DNA of 64,000 nt from Agaricus subrufescens (GCA_029945375.1 CM057058.1:930001-994000); one strand, 5' to 3'; numbered from the stretch's first letter, positions 21,289 through 34,225 are shown. A program made the numbers and translations. Notes: generated by a model from the letters alone, not told the origin.

Positions 21289-23482
21289 TTATCTCTCTCT
21301 CTCCAACAGAGCGCTTGGTGTTTCCAACGAACGAAAGTTTAAGATCAAAGTGAAAGAAGGAGAACGAAGGCGATAGCTTAGCAAAGGGAAGGGAAAGGTG
21401 GGGGGAAGGAGGGGAGGACGGAGACAAGAGAGCGGTTTTGTTGGGCCCAGCGAGATATAAAAAACCACCCATTTTGGTACGGAACAGCGGGCCTAACGGA
21501 CCACAGTTAAGTATGGAAGAGATGTTGTAAGTGTGTCAAACGGACAAACTTGGCAATATCATACAAAAACGCAACCCGGTACGGCGGCGGCTGTGCTCTA
21601 TTAATGTACTAATCCGTTAGTCAATGTCCACGACAACACCTCCGGAAGCCGCCCCTAACCATCCCCGAAATCCCCTCAGCACCATCACACCCTCTTACTC
21701 GCGATTAGATTGCTGACGCACATTCCCTCGGTTTCCAAGATTCTCCGGAACTTTCCATCAAATGATCATTCATTCATACCGTTTTCAACCCTGCATGCAA
21801 GATAAACTTTTATATTCAAAAACGGTACATCTAAGGCACTTGGCGTGGGCTTTTCCACCTGTACTGATGAAGAAGAATGAAAATCTCACTTGGGGTGAGA
21901 GTCAGTAGAAATGAAAGGAGAACGAAACGTCCGGGCCGTCTCCTTTTTTTTTTTCCCCGCTCTCCCAGCGCCGCCCTTCATTCTTTCTCAACGGCGGCAT
22001 CACATTCTAACATCTCTTGGCTAATTTCCCGTAGAAATGAACGGAAAACTCACCCCGCAACAGCGTTCTCCGAGCCAATTTAACACCTCACTAGTACCAC
22101 TCCACTAGGCGCACTACCGTATCCGAAACTAAAATAACCCAAACAGGTTTTTGATATAGCTGATACAAGTAGCACCTTTTCATCATCATCATCATCGGCT
22201 AAACACATGCCGTAGATTTTATTTTATTTTATCCTCTCCCCGTCCTAAAAAAAAGGCAGAAAATCGGCAATGACGCGGCAATCCATCATCCTCTTTGTAT
22301 CAATTGATTTCCACAGTCTAGACCCTCAAGAAGCAGTCTCCCAGGGGGGGGGAAAAAGAAAGCAAACACATAGAAGATCCGCATCAATACCACATCCGTG
22401 AGGGGCGTTGTCACTGACCAATATCACTCCCGCGCCATACCTTCGGTAAGGTCCTAGGCCCGTACACCTATTCTGTCATACAAAGTATATATAACACGTA
22501 CATCTCAGCAATTGAATTAAGAATTTTCACGCGACTCTTTGACAATCGGCTTCGGTATCGTTCCGACTCCCCGAAATGTCCTAGTGTACCACTCGTCATG
22601 CGCTCTCTCACGACAAGCTTCTGGACACAAAAAGCTTTTACTTAAAAATAATTAATTGACGCAAACAAAAAAAAAAAAGCCACCGTAGCGGTTTTTCTCC
22701 TCGGAGGTAGATCGAAAAGCTCTTTACTTATCCAAGACTTTTCTCTGATACAGAACACTAGATGACATATCACCATTAGAAATGATGACAAGTGAGAAGA
22801 TGTGAATCAATATGTAAGGTATACACAACAGGCCACGCATGTCCCCGGATCAAATCAAACAAACAAGTCAGAAGCACATAAAGTTGAACCCTGGCATCGC
22901 AAGAACCCAGAAGCCCCAATCTAGACTCCCCCCCAAAATAAAACTTATCACCATGATGATAAACAGTTTCATTCTCTCTACATCACACCCTCTCACCCCC
23001 CCTTCCTCCCCCACCATCTCCAATCTAGGCAAAAAGTCACAAACCTATTTTTAAACCACCCAAAAATAAAAAAAATCTCGCCAAACATGCGTAATCGAAA
23101 GGTAGTACCTACCGATTCGGGAGAATCGGACAATCAAGCAACGAAACCACCGGCCGCCCTTAAGTTCCCTTTGGTTGCATCAACAAAATCAATATTTATA
23201 ACCAAGATCTCGTTCGTTACAAAATGAAGATGAAGTCAATCTGACAAAATGGACACACCCACGGCGGCCGTTGACTTCTTTGATGACCCCTCGGGCAGAG
23301 TTTGCCGAGATACAAAACCCGCCATGTGAGATCTAAAGGGCGAACAGTGTTTTTAAAAATACACACAGGTCACCGGTCTTTGTTTACGCATACAGCGTAA
23401 AGAGATCATTTATATGCGTACACACAGCCCTTGTCAAGAACAACATAAAAAAAGAAGCAAGAAGCAAAAAACAGAGGGATGA
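21289..23482. other. Intergenic 2.2 kb
   Basis: Holds the promoter of the 21288 gene (CT-rich ATTTATCTCTCTCTCT next to the start) and homopolymer tracts: a T13 run near 21945, a CAT repeat near 22184, G9 at 22345, A12 near 22667. No gene seen. Confidence 0.5.
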
Positions 23483-23944
23483 TTACAGTCCTTGATATGC
23501 ATTGTAGGTATACCTGTTTCCATCGTTTCCAACGTAGGTCTGGGAAACAGCTTGCCCCCCTCCAACAGAACTAACAGAAACAGCATAGGACCCATGCCTA
23601 CCGCCACGACCACCTCCCCAAACACCATAATTCTGGCCATTCACACTTATCCTATTCCCTCCAGACCCCCTTCTCCTACCGGAATTGATAACCAAAGCCC
23701 CATCGTCTAGGTCATCCGCGTCATAAGCCTGATTCCCAATAACAACCATCCTCAGGCTTTCAGCACTGTTATAAGATGTACGAGGAGCACGTGAATGTCG
23801 ATGAGGTCGATTACCACCATGAAAGGCAGAATTCATCTCAAAATGCGCTTGTCGCATCGAATTACGCATGTCCTCCATTCCCTGCTGCATATTCCTCCTC
23901 ATATCCTCCATACCGCGTCTCATATCCTCCATACCACCCATATT

Positions 23945-23978
<34 letters not shown>

Positions 23979-24706
23979 TTACTCGGTACATTTGGAGGGT
24001 AATAATTTTGTGGCATAAAAGGCGGCGGGGGCGGGGGCGGTACAGGGGGAGGGGGAATAGCAGGCCCAAAAAAATTAATCGATTGCGAAGCACCTGACGG
24101 CGACGCAGATTGATGTATACTAAATCCCTGAGCAGGATGCATCCATGGATTAGCACCCATATACATGTTATTATTCCTGGGCGGATCAGGCGCCCGGGGC
24201 GGTGGTGGTGGTGGCGGTGGGTTGGGTGGGAATGATGAGGTCAATGGAAGTGGCGGTGAGGATGACGCAATCATTGCCGGTGCTTGTGGTGGGTGGGAGT
24301 CCTGCCTCTGAACGCGTGGAGGCCGTGCTGGAGCACTGCTGCGATTGCGGGGGGAATCATTATTGTGGCGGTTCGAGTAATCATCTGCGTGGTTGTGGCC
24401 TGTGCTTTCCTGCCTGACTTTCTTCCTCTGCTGCTGTGGCGGGGAAGGCGATAGCGGAACAAGACTACGACCGGCCACAGGAGAAGGTGAGGATATCGAC
24501 GATTCACGCCGTGTGGAAGTAGATGCAGTGGTCAAGGTAGATGTCAGAGTTTCATCGTCTGTTGGTGGGTCACTAGGCTTTAACTCGGGTTCAGCGTGAA
24601 TCCTAGGGGGGGAGTAAGGGGGAGGGGAGTCTAAATATTCGCTATTCGTTAGACTGCTAACAGTGGATATGGTAGAGAGAGTATCGGAGCGGTCGCTGTC
24701 CGACAT
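23483..24706 (-). CDS. Proline-rich low-complexity protein (407 aa)
   Basis: Single frame, ATG 24706. Ser/Thr-rich start (SDTLSTISTVSSLTNSEYLD) with PPPYSPP, a PY-type motif that WW domains of ubiquitin-ligase partners bind. Two proline runs of about eight (near residues 170 and 225). Then five Gly-Met pairs encoded by a 6 bp microsatellite at about 23945-23977, and a small tandem repeat based on GMEDMRR (three units). The C-terminal ~110 residues are less simple: SLRMVVIGNQAYDADDLDDG, GGNRISVNGQNYGVWGGG and a Gln/Gly/Tyr end (YVGNDGNRYTYNAYQGL). Could be an RNA-granule or scaffold protein; I do not recognise a family. Confidence 0.72.
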
Positions 24707-25336
24707 CAGGATGAATGGATGAATGGAAGTTCGAGAAGAGCCGTGTTGAATGAAGTCCTCTCACAATGTGTGATTATGTATATGCTCAGGGGTGCACGTG
24801 CGCAGTGATCCAGTATGACCGTTCTGAGCACAACAAAAGACGGTCCAGTCGAGAAGGCTGTCACACGCGCCGAGGTCACTGCGCATGCAACAAAACAACG
24901 AAAATAAGGCACACATACCGTGTATGCCTTCTTGCCTGGACAGCAAGAGCACAGATCAATATGTACAGCCCCCGGATAAATTATTTCAGGTAAGGTTATA
25001 CATGAGATGTCGCCAGTGCAGGTGTTTTCTGCATTATTAGCGGACTGGTTGAAAAGGGTGCTGTACAGTGGCTGTGCCAAAGAACAAGATCACAAGGTGT
25101 TGATCGCGTACTGCCTTGCACTCTACATTTAAGGTAAAGACCCCTCTCACTGGCGGGCAGGACTCTCTCGGACTATTCATCCTGAGCGACTGACGGTCCG
25201 AGTTCCATTACCTCACAGAAAAGTGCGGAGAAAAAAAAAGCATAACAATCAATTGAATACGGCCGTAACCCATAAATGTTAAACCACAACAGACTCATAG
25301 TAGGATTCGCTGGCACAGAACCGAATCCTTCCTCCA
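24707..25336. other. Upstream region; doubtful Cys-rich frame
   Basis: On the minus strand 25080-24710 stays open and contains Cys-rich stretches (NTCTGDISC, DLCSCCPG), but without an ATG start and with no splice model that holds together. It may be leader sequence of the 24706 gene. Not called as a gene. Confidence 0.25.
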
Positions 25337-25918
25337 TCAAATATGTACAAACTCTCCAGGGAGCGAGAAACGACCTGACTCAGCGGGCGTAGCAGTAGTA
25401 TTAGTCTTCGGTACAATTCCTCGACTCCAGACGTGTCTCCCAGTTCGTACAATCGCTTTCACCTCCTCCGGAACATTGGGCCCCTGTATAGCTTGTGACC
25501 AAATATCTTCATCCGCCGGTTTCAATTTCGATTCAGTAGTAGGGCCTATACCGTGGTATTTGAATCATTCGTGTAGGTGCGGTAAAGAGCAAGAGGGCTT
25601 ACTTGGGTGAGAGGCGGAAGAGGAAGCGCTACTAGTGTATTGACTAAGTTGTGGGGAACTTGGTTCCTGGTCATTGACGTTGGTGGTTGTACCAGCGGGA
25701 AAGGCCGCAGGGGATTGAGAGGACTGGGCCTCTGGTCCTGTCTGTTCGCTCTTAGTTGTCTCGGGCAGGACTCTCCTTGAGCTCGAGGACGCCTTAGTAA
25801 GGTTGCTGCTGCTTGAACCACTTGAATCCCGACTTTGAGTCTGGCCTTCCCCATTATTAGTATCGCATTGCGATCCTCAATTGAGATAATCCTTACTACT
25901 TGACGCGGAGCTAGACAT
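25337..25918 (-). CDS. Small Ser-rich protein (157 aa), unknown
   Basis: Three exons: 25918-25897 (MSSSASS), 25845-25603, 25545-25337; introns 51 and 57 nt with GTAAG donors. Exons sum to 474 nt, divisible by three. The first two thirds is Ser/Thr/Gln-rich and probably disordered; the last 60 residues are more ordered: KPADEDIWSQAIQGPNVPEE, VKAIVRTGRHVWSRGIVPK, ending GRFSLPGEFVHI. No family recognised. The consistent splice model is the main reason to call it. Confidence 0.6.
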
Positions 25919-28768
25919 CGTAGTGGGAAAAAAGAATACTGGATCGCCTGGAGGCAAGAACGGGGGGTTCGGCATCGGATTTATAGCATTTTGAAGGCCT
26001 CAGTGTGGCACCCACAAAGCTGTAATGTTTAGTCTTATTTGAATCGGAGCATATCTAGAGTTTCGAAGCATGAGGCTGAGCGCCCAGGGTTCGTAGCTGA
26101 TTTTTTCTCAGACACCCACAATATGCATCAATCTTCCCGTTGATTGAATTGATATTAAGCGACCGAGGTGCTAATATCATTCGATCCCTGGACGGCAGAT
26201 CAGATTCTCCACTACCGAAAAAATGTCCCCTCAATAAAGGGCTAAATTAGGTTAATAAATCCATTATCAGGGCATCCCATTTATTGGAGTTGGAGTTGGC
26301 CGGACAGGGTCCCGGCGGAGCAGGCAGGCAGATAAACAAATGAAAAGACCAAGGACATCATTCGGTTGAACCTGGGAGTCGAGTATGGAATGAACTTGCA
26401 CGGACCAAAGTATTTACTAAAGTCTGAACAGCCTGGCTGATAGCGCAAGTCGTTTGCGCGAGCCTAGATAGAAGCATTGACCTACTGCCACGTGCCTGGG
26501 GGTTTATGCCACCGCATAGTTCGGAGACAACCTGATCTTGTGGATCTCATTCATATCTCTACCTTGAGATTTATGAGTAACCAAACTCGAAAGTAATTTC
26601 GAAAGAGAAGAGTCCAGAACGGACTTGATGAATATCTGTGATCAGATCTGTTTATACTGGTGATGTAATCAGATATCAAGTGGAATATTGTTAGTTTGAA
26701 CAAGGTGTTTTTTTAGCCTGTATCTTCCCCCGACATCCTACGTGTGTTGACTGAACCAAGAGTGGTCAACATCTGGTAGGAATCAATTTCAAGATTGATA
26801 TGAGCTGGATATGAGCATAATATGAGCCTTTAATACCCGTGACGTCTGAGCCGCCCCTGGCCGAGCTCACGAGATGATTCGCGAGGTTGCTTTCAGCCAC
26901 TGGTGCCCATAAAAGAAGCCTTCGCTCAAGGTGTGATTTGTATGCATGAACACACGTGTTATTATTCCAACACTGAGGATATTATACCGCCTTGGCGCAC
27001 GTAATCTGACATTGTCATCATCTGGATTATTGTTCGCGATAACTGGAAACCTGGCAACAATAATAGACCACCATTGTCGTTCGTTTATCGTCACAGACAG
27101 GACTGAGAGTTTGCTGTCCTTGGCATCCCTGCACTACCTGAGTGGGGTTCGTAGCCCTAGTTTTGACATATCGGCGATCGGTGTATGCGGATGACACGCT
27201 GCGATCGGTTTTTGCTTTGAGTTAGATTTAGACGAATATTTCACAACTATTCTCACCGCGCCCCGATGGTGCGACCGCGGCCGGTGCGTTGGAGAGATGT
27301 GTTTACCGGAATGTTGGTGTGCTAGAAGGTGTCAGAATCGTGAACTGCCGAATTATTGATGCTTCCGGGGGATACACAAACACGAATAAGAGTTGACGTA
27401 AGTACCAGGACCGCTGGAGATAACGAAGAAACGACTGAAAGATCGTGGAGCCTGAGACCGTAGATAACGCCCACACCGACTGTGCCCGTCGAGTAGAACT
27501 CTGCAGATTCTGAGATCATACCCTACGCTAGTACGGATATACGCGCCTCAAGATATAGAATGTTCGGCAGAAAATGGGGACGGTACCCTGGTCATGTTGA
27601 GACACGGATCTGATGATCTGGGTGAGGACAATGCAGGAACAATGAGGAAACTGCGGCATTTTCCGACAGAGCCGGCTTTTGTCAATGTCACGCACCTTCT
27701 TCAGAGTTGACATTGACTTTACGCTCACACCAAGAAATCACGAAGAGATGCATAAGCTCTATCTTCGCCGAGACATGAACTCGTCATTACTTGACAGGTA
27801 TGATGTTCCTAATGAGAGAAGGATGAGGGAGATCACCTGCATTGGTAAGCCTCCTCGCGAAATGCAGCAACAAAGCTTTAGAGGAGGTGTGACATGGGAC
27901 ATATGGATGACTGTATAACCGGAGACGAAACGCCTCAGGATCGTTGACTTACTATTGCATTAGTGCTTGACGCATTTCTCATGGCACCGATCTACCTCGT
28001 CTCCCCATGAATTCCTGCTCGTGGGTGTGAAGTACTGCCCCTCAACTCGCTCCATCCGGTCGTATCACTTGCCTCATCATAACAGCTATTCAAGATTGGG
28101 CGTTCCAGGGCTAATAAGGTGAGCTCCTCTTTCAGGGATCAATCCGAGCACTAGTGCTCAATAATCCATGACGACCTTGCTCTCTCAACGCCGGTTCTCC
28201 TAATACGGTCTCACCATCATTTCTGAGGCAGTGTTTGCATTTACGATTCTGACCATGGTAGGGAATGAGGGATGATGGGTATCCCGCCAGAGGATTGAGG
28301 TATGGAGTCAATGCCCGTGTTCGACGGCTACGCGCACTTTATTTGGGCAGTTCCTATCCCCTAATAGGCATCTCGACCCCTATGAACCCGTTCAAGGCTA
28401 TTGTTCTCCTCTACAGGCACTGTCTCCTCGGTCCAGGAACGCATGGACCAGTATTCTCAAAGTCAAGGACCAAGTATAGCGTGCTTTACCAACCACGACC
28501 GACAACCCAGAAGCTGGCTCTGACAGCAATTTCAGCGCAGGGGGATGTTTGATTGGTTGGGCATAAGAGTGGGACTCAGTTGTGTCAGAGTATCCGGAGG
28601 TTTACAGTGGAGTAAACGAGAGGTCAAGGCAACACAGCTGAACGTTATTCTGACTCATTCAAAAGAAGCTTGAGTGATCAAAAGGGCATACGCGGCACGG
28701 CTTCGGACTATAAAGGTGGCTACGCCATATATGCCCCAGTACCAAGCTAACTTTCTACCACCATCATC
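25919..28768. other. Intergenic 2.85 kb, no supported gene
   Basis: Open stretches on the minus strand at 27.3-27.75 kb have hydrophobic parts (GTVGVGVIYG, LSPAVLVLTSTLI) but no ATG-led splice model. Could be an eroded membrane protein gene. Nothing else seen. Confidence 0.35.
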
Positions 28769-29605
28769 ATGACTTCGCTCTCGACACCACAGATTAACCG
28801 ACATGCGAAGACCATCATCGACCTCGATTACGGACAACAAATTATCATTGACAAGGACACTCATTTCAGTCGAGTTCATAATCGCTTCAGTGACCCAAAC
28901 CCGACGACCGCTATCCAGATAGAGCCATCTGGTGTCTGCTGGTCGTTCACTCTCGAGGGTGGTGTGTGGTGGCATAATGAATATCTCGGTGACGCACAGG
29001 GTAATCCACAGCTACAGAAGAAAATTCGAGCTACGGAGGAGGAAAGGATTGGCCGAGAACGAGCCATGAGGCAATGGGAGGAGAGAGCACGAGGTTCGAT
29101 CCCTGATGATGGATTTTCATCGTCATTTCGCGATCAACCCTATTATTATGGCCAGACTTCGAGACCCAACGACTTCCAAACCTCTGGAGCGTTCTCTGAC
29201 CCAGCTGTGAATTTTGTCAACATTCAACAGAACGCTCAAACAAACAGCTTCCTTCCGCCACCTTATTACTCAGTCAATACGGTAACTCATGCTCCCAATT
29301 TTGGGCAACCACCAATGTTACAGGCAGGTTGGGCTCAGCCTCCTTCGTTTCCGCCTGGGTTCCCCTTTTCCGATATACATTCGAGTTCAGGGATATCCTC
29401 TCGTGGTTCTCCTTCACCACCCCCATCACCGTCTCTCGACACATCCTATCATACATCATGGCCATCTCGACATTGGACACCCAGAGGGACTGGGCGAGTC
29501 AACAGAGTCAACTATGTACAGATGGGTGGAAGCGTGAAGAATATCTATGTGGATCAGTCTGCCAGCGTCACTGGAAATAACAATAATGTCACCTGGATTC
29601 GGTAG
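28769..29605 (+). CDS. Hypothetical protein (278 aa) next to the NLR cluster
   Basis: Single frame, ATG 28769 in a good context (CATCATCATGACTTCG). The N-terminal ~75 residues look folded (IDLDYGQQIIIDKDTHFSRV, GVCWSFTLEGGVWWHNEYLG). A charged helix follows (KKIRATEEERIGRERAMRQW), then a long Pro/Ser/Tyr-rich disordered part, and a last ~27 residues that change character: VQMGGSVKNIYVDQSASVTG then NNNNVTWIR. Alternating hydrophobic/Asn/Gly residues recall the N-terminal motif of the NLR genes that follow, in the manner of amyloid signalling partners. It converges with the NLR at 29835-32755 (230 bp between stops). No enzymatic motif seen. Confidence 0.7.
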   Translation: MTSLSTPQINRHAKTIIDLDYGQQIIIDKDTHFSRVHNRFSDPNPTTAIQIEPSGVCWSFTLEGGVWWHNEYLGDAQGNPQLQKKIRATEEERIGRERAMRQWEERARGSIPDDGFSSSFRDQPYYYGQTSRPNDFQTSGAFSDPAVNFVNIQQNAQTNSFLPPPYYSVNTVTHAPNFGQPPMLQAGWAQPPSFPPGFPFSDIHSSSGISSRGSPSPPPSPSLDTSYHTSWPSRHWTPRGTGRVNRVNYVQMGGSVKNIYVDQSASVTGNNNNVTWIR

Positions 29606-29834
29606 TCCAAAATCAATGAACAAATGCGATTATCATTAGCTATGGACTGAGTTGATTCAGAAGTACATATTTATTACTTTACCCGGTACTCGACTTGAGG
29701 TTGTATCCTTAATTTTCTTTGGTTTTGACAATGTGATAATATTATCCACCTCTTTCAATCTGTTGTTCACGATTTCTGAGACTAGAATTTCAAAATGAGC
29801 AATGAATTCTATAGCTTTGAAAATACATAATACA

Positions 29835-32755
29835 TTATATAGTGCCCCCAAGTTGCCTGCGGTCTTCTCGAAAAAAAAGCACCCACAACCAGTACGTCCA
29901 CTCCGATACATCATCCTCTGGATCAACAAACTGAACTTGCACACAACAACGTAGCTCGGAAGTGAACATTATCAAGACAGGGTGATCTGAGCGCTGGTCA
30001 ATCAAGGTTTTCAACTGGCGTTCAAGCCTTTCAACACAGAAAGTACAATCATTCGGACCAAAAATTGTCATCCAATTCTGCTCTTTTCCTTGCTCCCATT
30101 GTCCTCTTTGTTTATGCTGTAGAGAACAAAATCAGCGGAGGCTTATAAACGCAAACGCTTGACTAGCCTTGCAAGATGAATTCCATGGATCAGGTCGAAT
30201 TGTCGTTGAAGCAGGACAATAAAATTGCAACTTGAAGTCAAAATATTGGCTGATATTGTGAATGGGGATTGACTTTGCAGGTATTTGTTTGAGTACGCCG
30301 TTTTTCATAAATCCATGAAATCGAGATTTATCCTTTAATTATGCACATGTTCAGTCACACAAAGTAGGAATAAATCGATAATATGGCACTCACAAACACA
30401 AAGTCGCGCAATTCACGATATGGGAAATGTTCGTCCTGATAAGTCTGAAACTGAGTGGTCAAGAGTCTGATGCAGGACTCAGTCTGGAATACCGGATCTC
30501 CTCGTTTCACCCCGGCCGCAACCTCTCCCACAGCCAGCTTAAACAAACTCAAGCGTATGTTATCATCATCCCAATCAATCCCCTCATCAGCGTGCCAGGT
30601 AATCAAAATCTGGTCACCAGTACCACCAGTGCGAACCAGCTCTCCATAACGGAACGAAGAGTCCACACCACCGAAACGAACACCACCAGGGGTTTTCTCT
30701 AGTACCCTGAATGCGCATCGAGTTTTGATTTCTTGTGCTTCAAGTTTGAGATCAGTGGAAAACCCGGACCGGAATAGGTAGTCGATGAACGATTTGTGGA
30801 ATGGTTTTAATGGTTTTTTATGGGCTTCGTGGCGTGGAGGAAAATCCAAAACAGACCGGAGACGATTGAGAGCAGCATATGCTTCATCAGCAGTCATACC
30901 TAGCCAATTGCACATGACAATGAACGAACTGCCAAAGTCTAAGGCCAGATCCCACTCCGACGCCAGTAGTAACAAGATTTTCCGGGCATTTATCATGATT
31001 TTTGGAGGAACATTGGACAGGATTCGGGCATACAATGCATCAAGTAGAGCCATTGGATGCTGATCTCGTGGTACGTCATGCATCGGAAGCTCATCAATGA
31101 CCTTCAGAACATCAGATAGCTGCAGCGCTGGGTCTCCGATACTCGAGTCGCCAATGTATCTGATGACAGTATGCGCGTACGCAAATAGTCCACCCGCAGC
31201 GCTGGCTAGTTTCCACAAATCACGTTCGTCGGGCCATTGAGGACCAAGAAAATCGGACGCTTTCCCAATCTCCGCCAAATCGTGGCGGAGAACACGTTCA
31301 ACGTCTGCTCGAGCCTCATCGGAATCTACAGCAATTTCCTCCTTCTCATACACCAGTGCAACCTCGGGCCTGGAAAAGAAGGAAGTGATATGGGGTTCCG
31401 GGCGGCTGGCGATGAGCCAAACAATGGGCGACGAAGGATGCGAGGCACAGAAATTAGAGATAAGGCGGAGGAGCTCGATCTGGATGCGTGTGTCGCTACA
31501 CTCGTCAAGACCATCAATGATGATTAATAAGCGACCAGCGGAGTTTAGGTTCGGGTTGTGGATGAAAGGCTGAATGATGAACTTTTCGAATTGGATGATC
31601 ATCGACGACTGAAGGAGCCTAGGGTCATCGGTAACCTGGCCCTCGATTACGTTGCGATACACCTTTGATTTGGCAGCAAATTGGTAGGAAAGGGTCATGA
31701 TGACCTTCGTCCCGTCACTGCGTCCGTTGACAGAAAAGAAAACCGACGCGTTGCAGGCGACATCAGGCTGGGGAGTCTCGGCCACATTCTGCATCACGGC
31801 AGATTTGCCTACTCCCGCCGCCCCGACTACCCAACGCATCTTTTTTGCTCCGTTACAATGGGCGATAAAATAGATACATCGTTCAAGGATGGCTAAACGT
31901 GTTCCAGGGTGACATCGTGGGGGAGGATCACGAGCAGAAGAATCGGCTGCTGCTCCAGGGATTGTTTCCTTCAGAAAGTCTTTCATGACTACCAAAGTCC
32001 TGATCAACAATGGTTAAGAAACGGCCGCCCGACTCACAGTTGTTTGAATTGTTGACGTTCGTTACTGATTGAGATATTGGTCATTGAATGACCTTTCACG
32101 CAGGAAGGATGCGATTCTTACCACTCAGGTTGCCGACATTCCCATCAATGAAGTTCCCTGTTGCAGAAAGATTGTGGGCTTGATGAAACATGCCTTGATG
32201 CTGGTGCTGGTGTTGTGGTGGTGACAAATCCTTGCCTACAGGCGTCTTTACGTGACCACTTCAATGTCATTATCAACATTTGAATTTCGGGAAATAGGCT
32301 AACCCTCTGTAGCTCCGGAACCGAAGTCTGTTGCGAAGGCATCGATAGTGCATAAGATAGATACAGGGATTGGGTTGTCTCCGCGGGTCCAGACAGTGGT
32401 GCAGCTGAGTCTTGAAGAGTACGATTGGATGCAGAGTTTACGTCGTCAACATTGATCGATGCGATTGTTTGCGAAGCCTGCTGGGGTCGGGCACTAATAC
32501 AAAGGCGGTCTGTGGAGGTGGAAAATCAGTCAATGTAATGGGAGCTAGTGAGTGAGAAGTACCCATTGCAGCATCATCAGCAAGCTTAGGGGCACCATGT
32601 ATGGAGGAAGGGTGAGAAGACAGGGCAGAATGTGGGCTAAGATATGGAGTCTGGCTGGCGCCCGTATCATTACGCGAACCAGCTGGCGGTGATTTGGGTG
32701 AACGTGAGCGTCGTGAACGCAAAAATCGAGGAAGGCGGAGGGAAAAATCAGGCAT
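29835..32755 (-). CDS. NACHT NTPase / NLR-type protein 1 (about 858 aa)
   Basis: STAND-class sensor: a NACHT domain binds and hydrolyses ATP to drive oligomerisation; in fungi such proteins act in self/non-self or stress responses. Exons (minus): 32755-32563, 32509-32304, 32230-32122, 32064-32038, 31988-30394, 30332-30168, 30116-29835; total 2577 nt, divisible by three. The N-terminus is basic/Pro-rich (MPDFSLRLPRFLRSRRSR), then GMFHQAHNLSATGNFIDGN and a short Asn-rich exon (VTNVNNSNN). NACHT: Walker A GAAGVGKSA, Walker B LIIIDGLDEC, RPEPH after. The C-terminal exons encode PDPWNSSCK and a conserved ~90 residue module (SEWTYWLWVLF). No WD40, ankyrin or TPR repeats. The junction of exons 2 and 3 is the weakest part of the model. 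Intron 6 begins with GC. Confidence 0.85.
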
Positions 32756-33814
32756 CGCGATAGTCGAGGGCAGAAGCAAACAGCATCCAGTTGCTCGACA
32801 CGGGAAATGCAGGCACATGACTGCAAATTAGCGCTCATCAAAGCCCATGATCATCGATCAGAGACGAAGTCAAATTATTTATATCATTTCAGCCTTGCCC
32901 GCTCGTGTCCACGCCTTTCCAACACTCCCTGGCAAGTGGGTGCGAATGTCAATCAAATAGTCATTCGTGGGTGAATCATTAACAGTGAGAGAAAAAAAAG
33001 AGCATTAAACATGCGACTTTCAAAAAGTCGTTTGCATTTGTTGCCTAGAAGCTCTAGAGTTCTCCTATCGAGAATCTGGGAGTGCTCGGACCTCATTGTG
33101 AACTTGGATATACTTTTCCGAATTTTCCTACTGGTCCGATTGATTGGAGACTGCTAAGTCTCCTTTCAGTCCCAATTCCGGGTGTACATACATGTTTCCA
33201 CTCTTGGTATTATGTCTGATGATAGGTAGGAACGGCGATGAGCGGGCAATGAAACAACGATCTTGACTTACACGAGTTTGGTAAGGGTACGATGTACATG
33301 AATAGTAGAGTAGTCACTATATGTATACAACGTGTAATAAGGATATACTCTCACTGATGTTCAAGCCGGTGTTGCCGAAACATTATGGCTTTGAATAATG
33401 CACCTTAAATCAGAGGCTGTTGTGGCAGTAATCGCTTGTACAAACGAAATATTAATGTCACCGGCGCTGAAAGGAGAAATGAAGAACAAAAATTCACGCT
33501 CTGGGTCCAATTGTTGCGAACATGCAGTGAGTGAATAAGATAGACACCACGGTAAAAAGGTTTGCTGTGCTTTAGTTTACTTGGGGGCAGAGAAAGACGT
33601 GTGAGAGGGAAAGCTGCTGAAGGTGCGGACCAAGCGTCACCTTGATAGCAATGTGACGATGGAATGACAATTTAGGTATTTGCGGGGGGCTGGCAGTGAT
33701 GTAGAAGAATCCGCCAAACCTTCTGTGCAATTCACACAAAGCATAAATGAGATCAAATTTCGTTCCCGGACTTTTCGACCATCAAAATAACCCAGTACTT
33801 TAAAGCGTACACTC
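32756..33814. other. Intergenic
   Basis: Promoter side of NLR 1. No gene or repeat identified in 33.0-33.8 kb. Confidence 0.4.
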
Positions 33815-34225
33815 TACCGCTCTCAAGTTGTACGACTTTTCCAATTTCAATGTATGATGAATCCAGAACCAATAACTCCGCTCTGACATACCATCATCGA
33901 GATCGGCAACGAACTTTTATATAGGACTCTCCCGATGAAGCGGTCATAATTAAGATAGCCTGAACCAGATATCTACTAATCCAACTCTCTACTTGATAGT
34001 TGAACCATTGAAAGCAGAAAGTACAATCGCGCGGATCAATGACAGTCGTCCAATCCTATTCTTTCCCTGATTCCCATAAGCCCACTCGTTCATGCTGTAC
34101 AGCCCAAATTGGATGGGCGCACAGATAAAAACGAATATCAGACTCACTTTACAAAACGAATCCCATGGAATAGGTAGAGTCGTCGTTGGAACACTAAGCC
34201 CTTGAACGCTTGACGTCAAAAGATA
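33815..34225 (-). pseudogene. NLR C-terminal fragment
   Basis: Decayed copy of the last two NLR exons only. 34225-34152 resembles the PDPWNSSCE exon end (TTLPIPWDSFCK then GTGAG). 34093-33815 resembles the final exon: HERVGLWESGKE, a TAG, DWTTVIDPRDCTFC, SWISRYL, then after a frame change ADLDDGMSERSYWFW. No NACHT part precedes it. Probably a by-product of unequal crossing over in the cluster. Confidence 0.75.

Noticed and set aside
22150..22700. Homopolymer and CAT runs as regulatory elements
   Set aside because: Simple-sequence tracts typical of intergenic DNA; nothing specific.
24710..25080. Secreted Cys-rich protein
   Set aside because: No ATG and no splice model that keeps the Cys-rich pieces in one frame.
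27322..27728. A further membrane protein gene
   Set aside because: Hydrophobic open stretches exist, but starts, introns and helices could not be joined.
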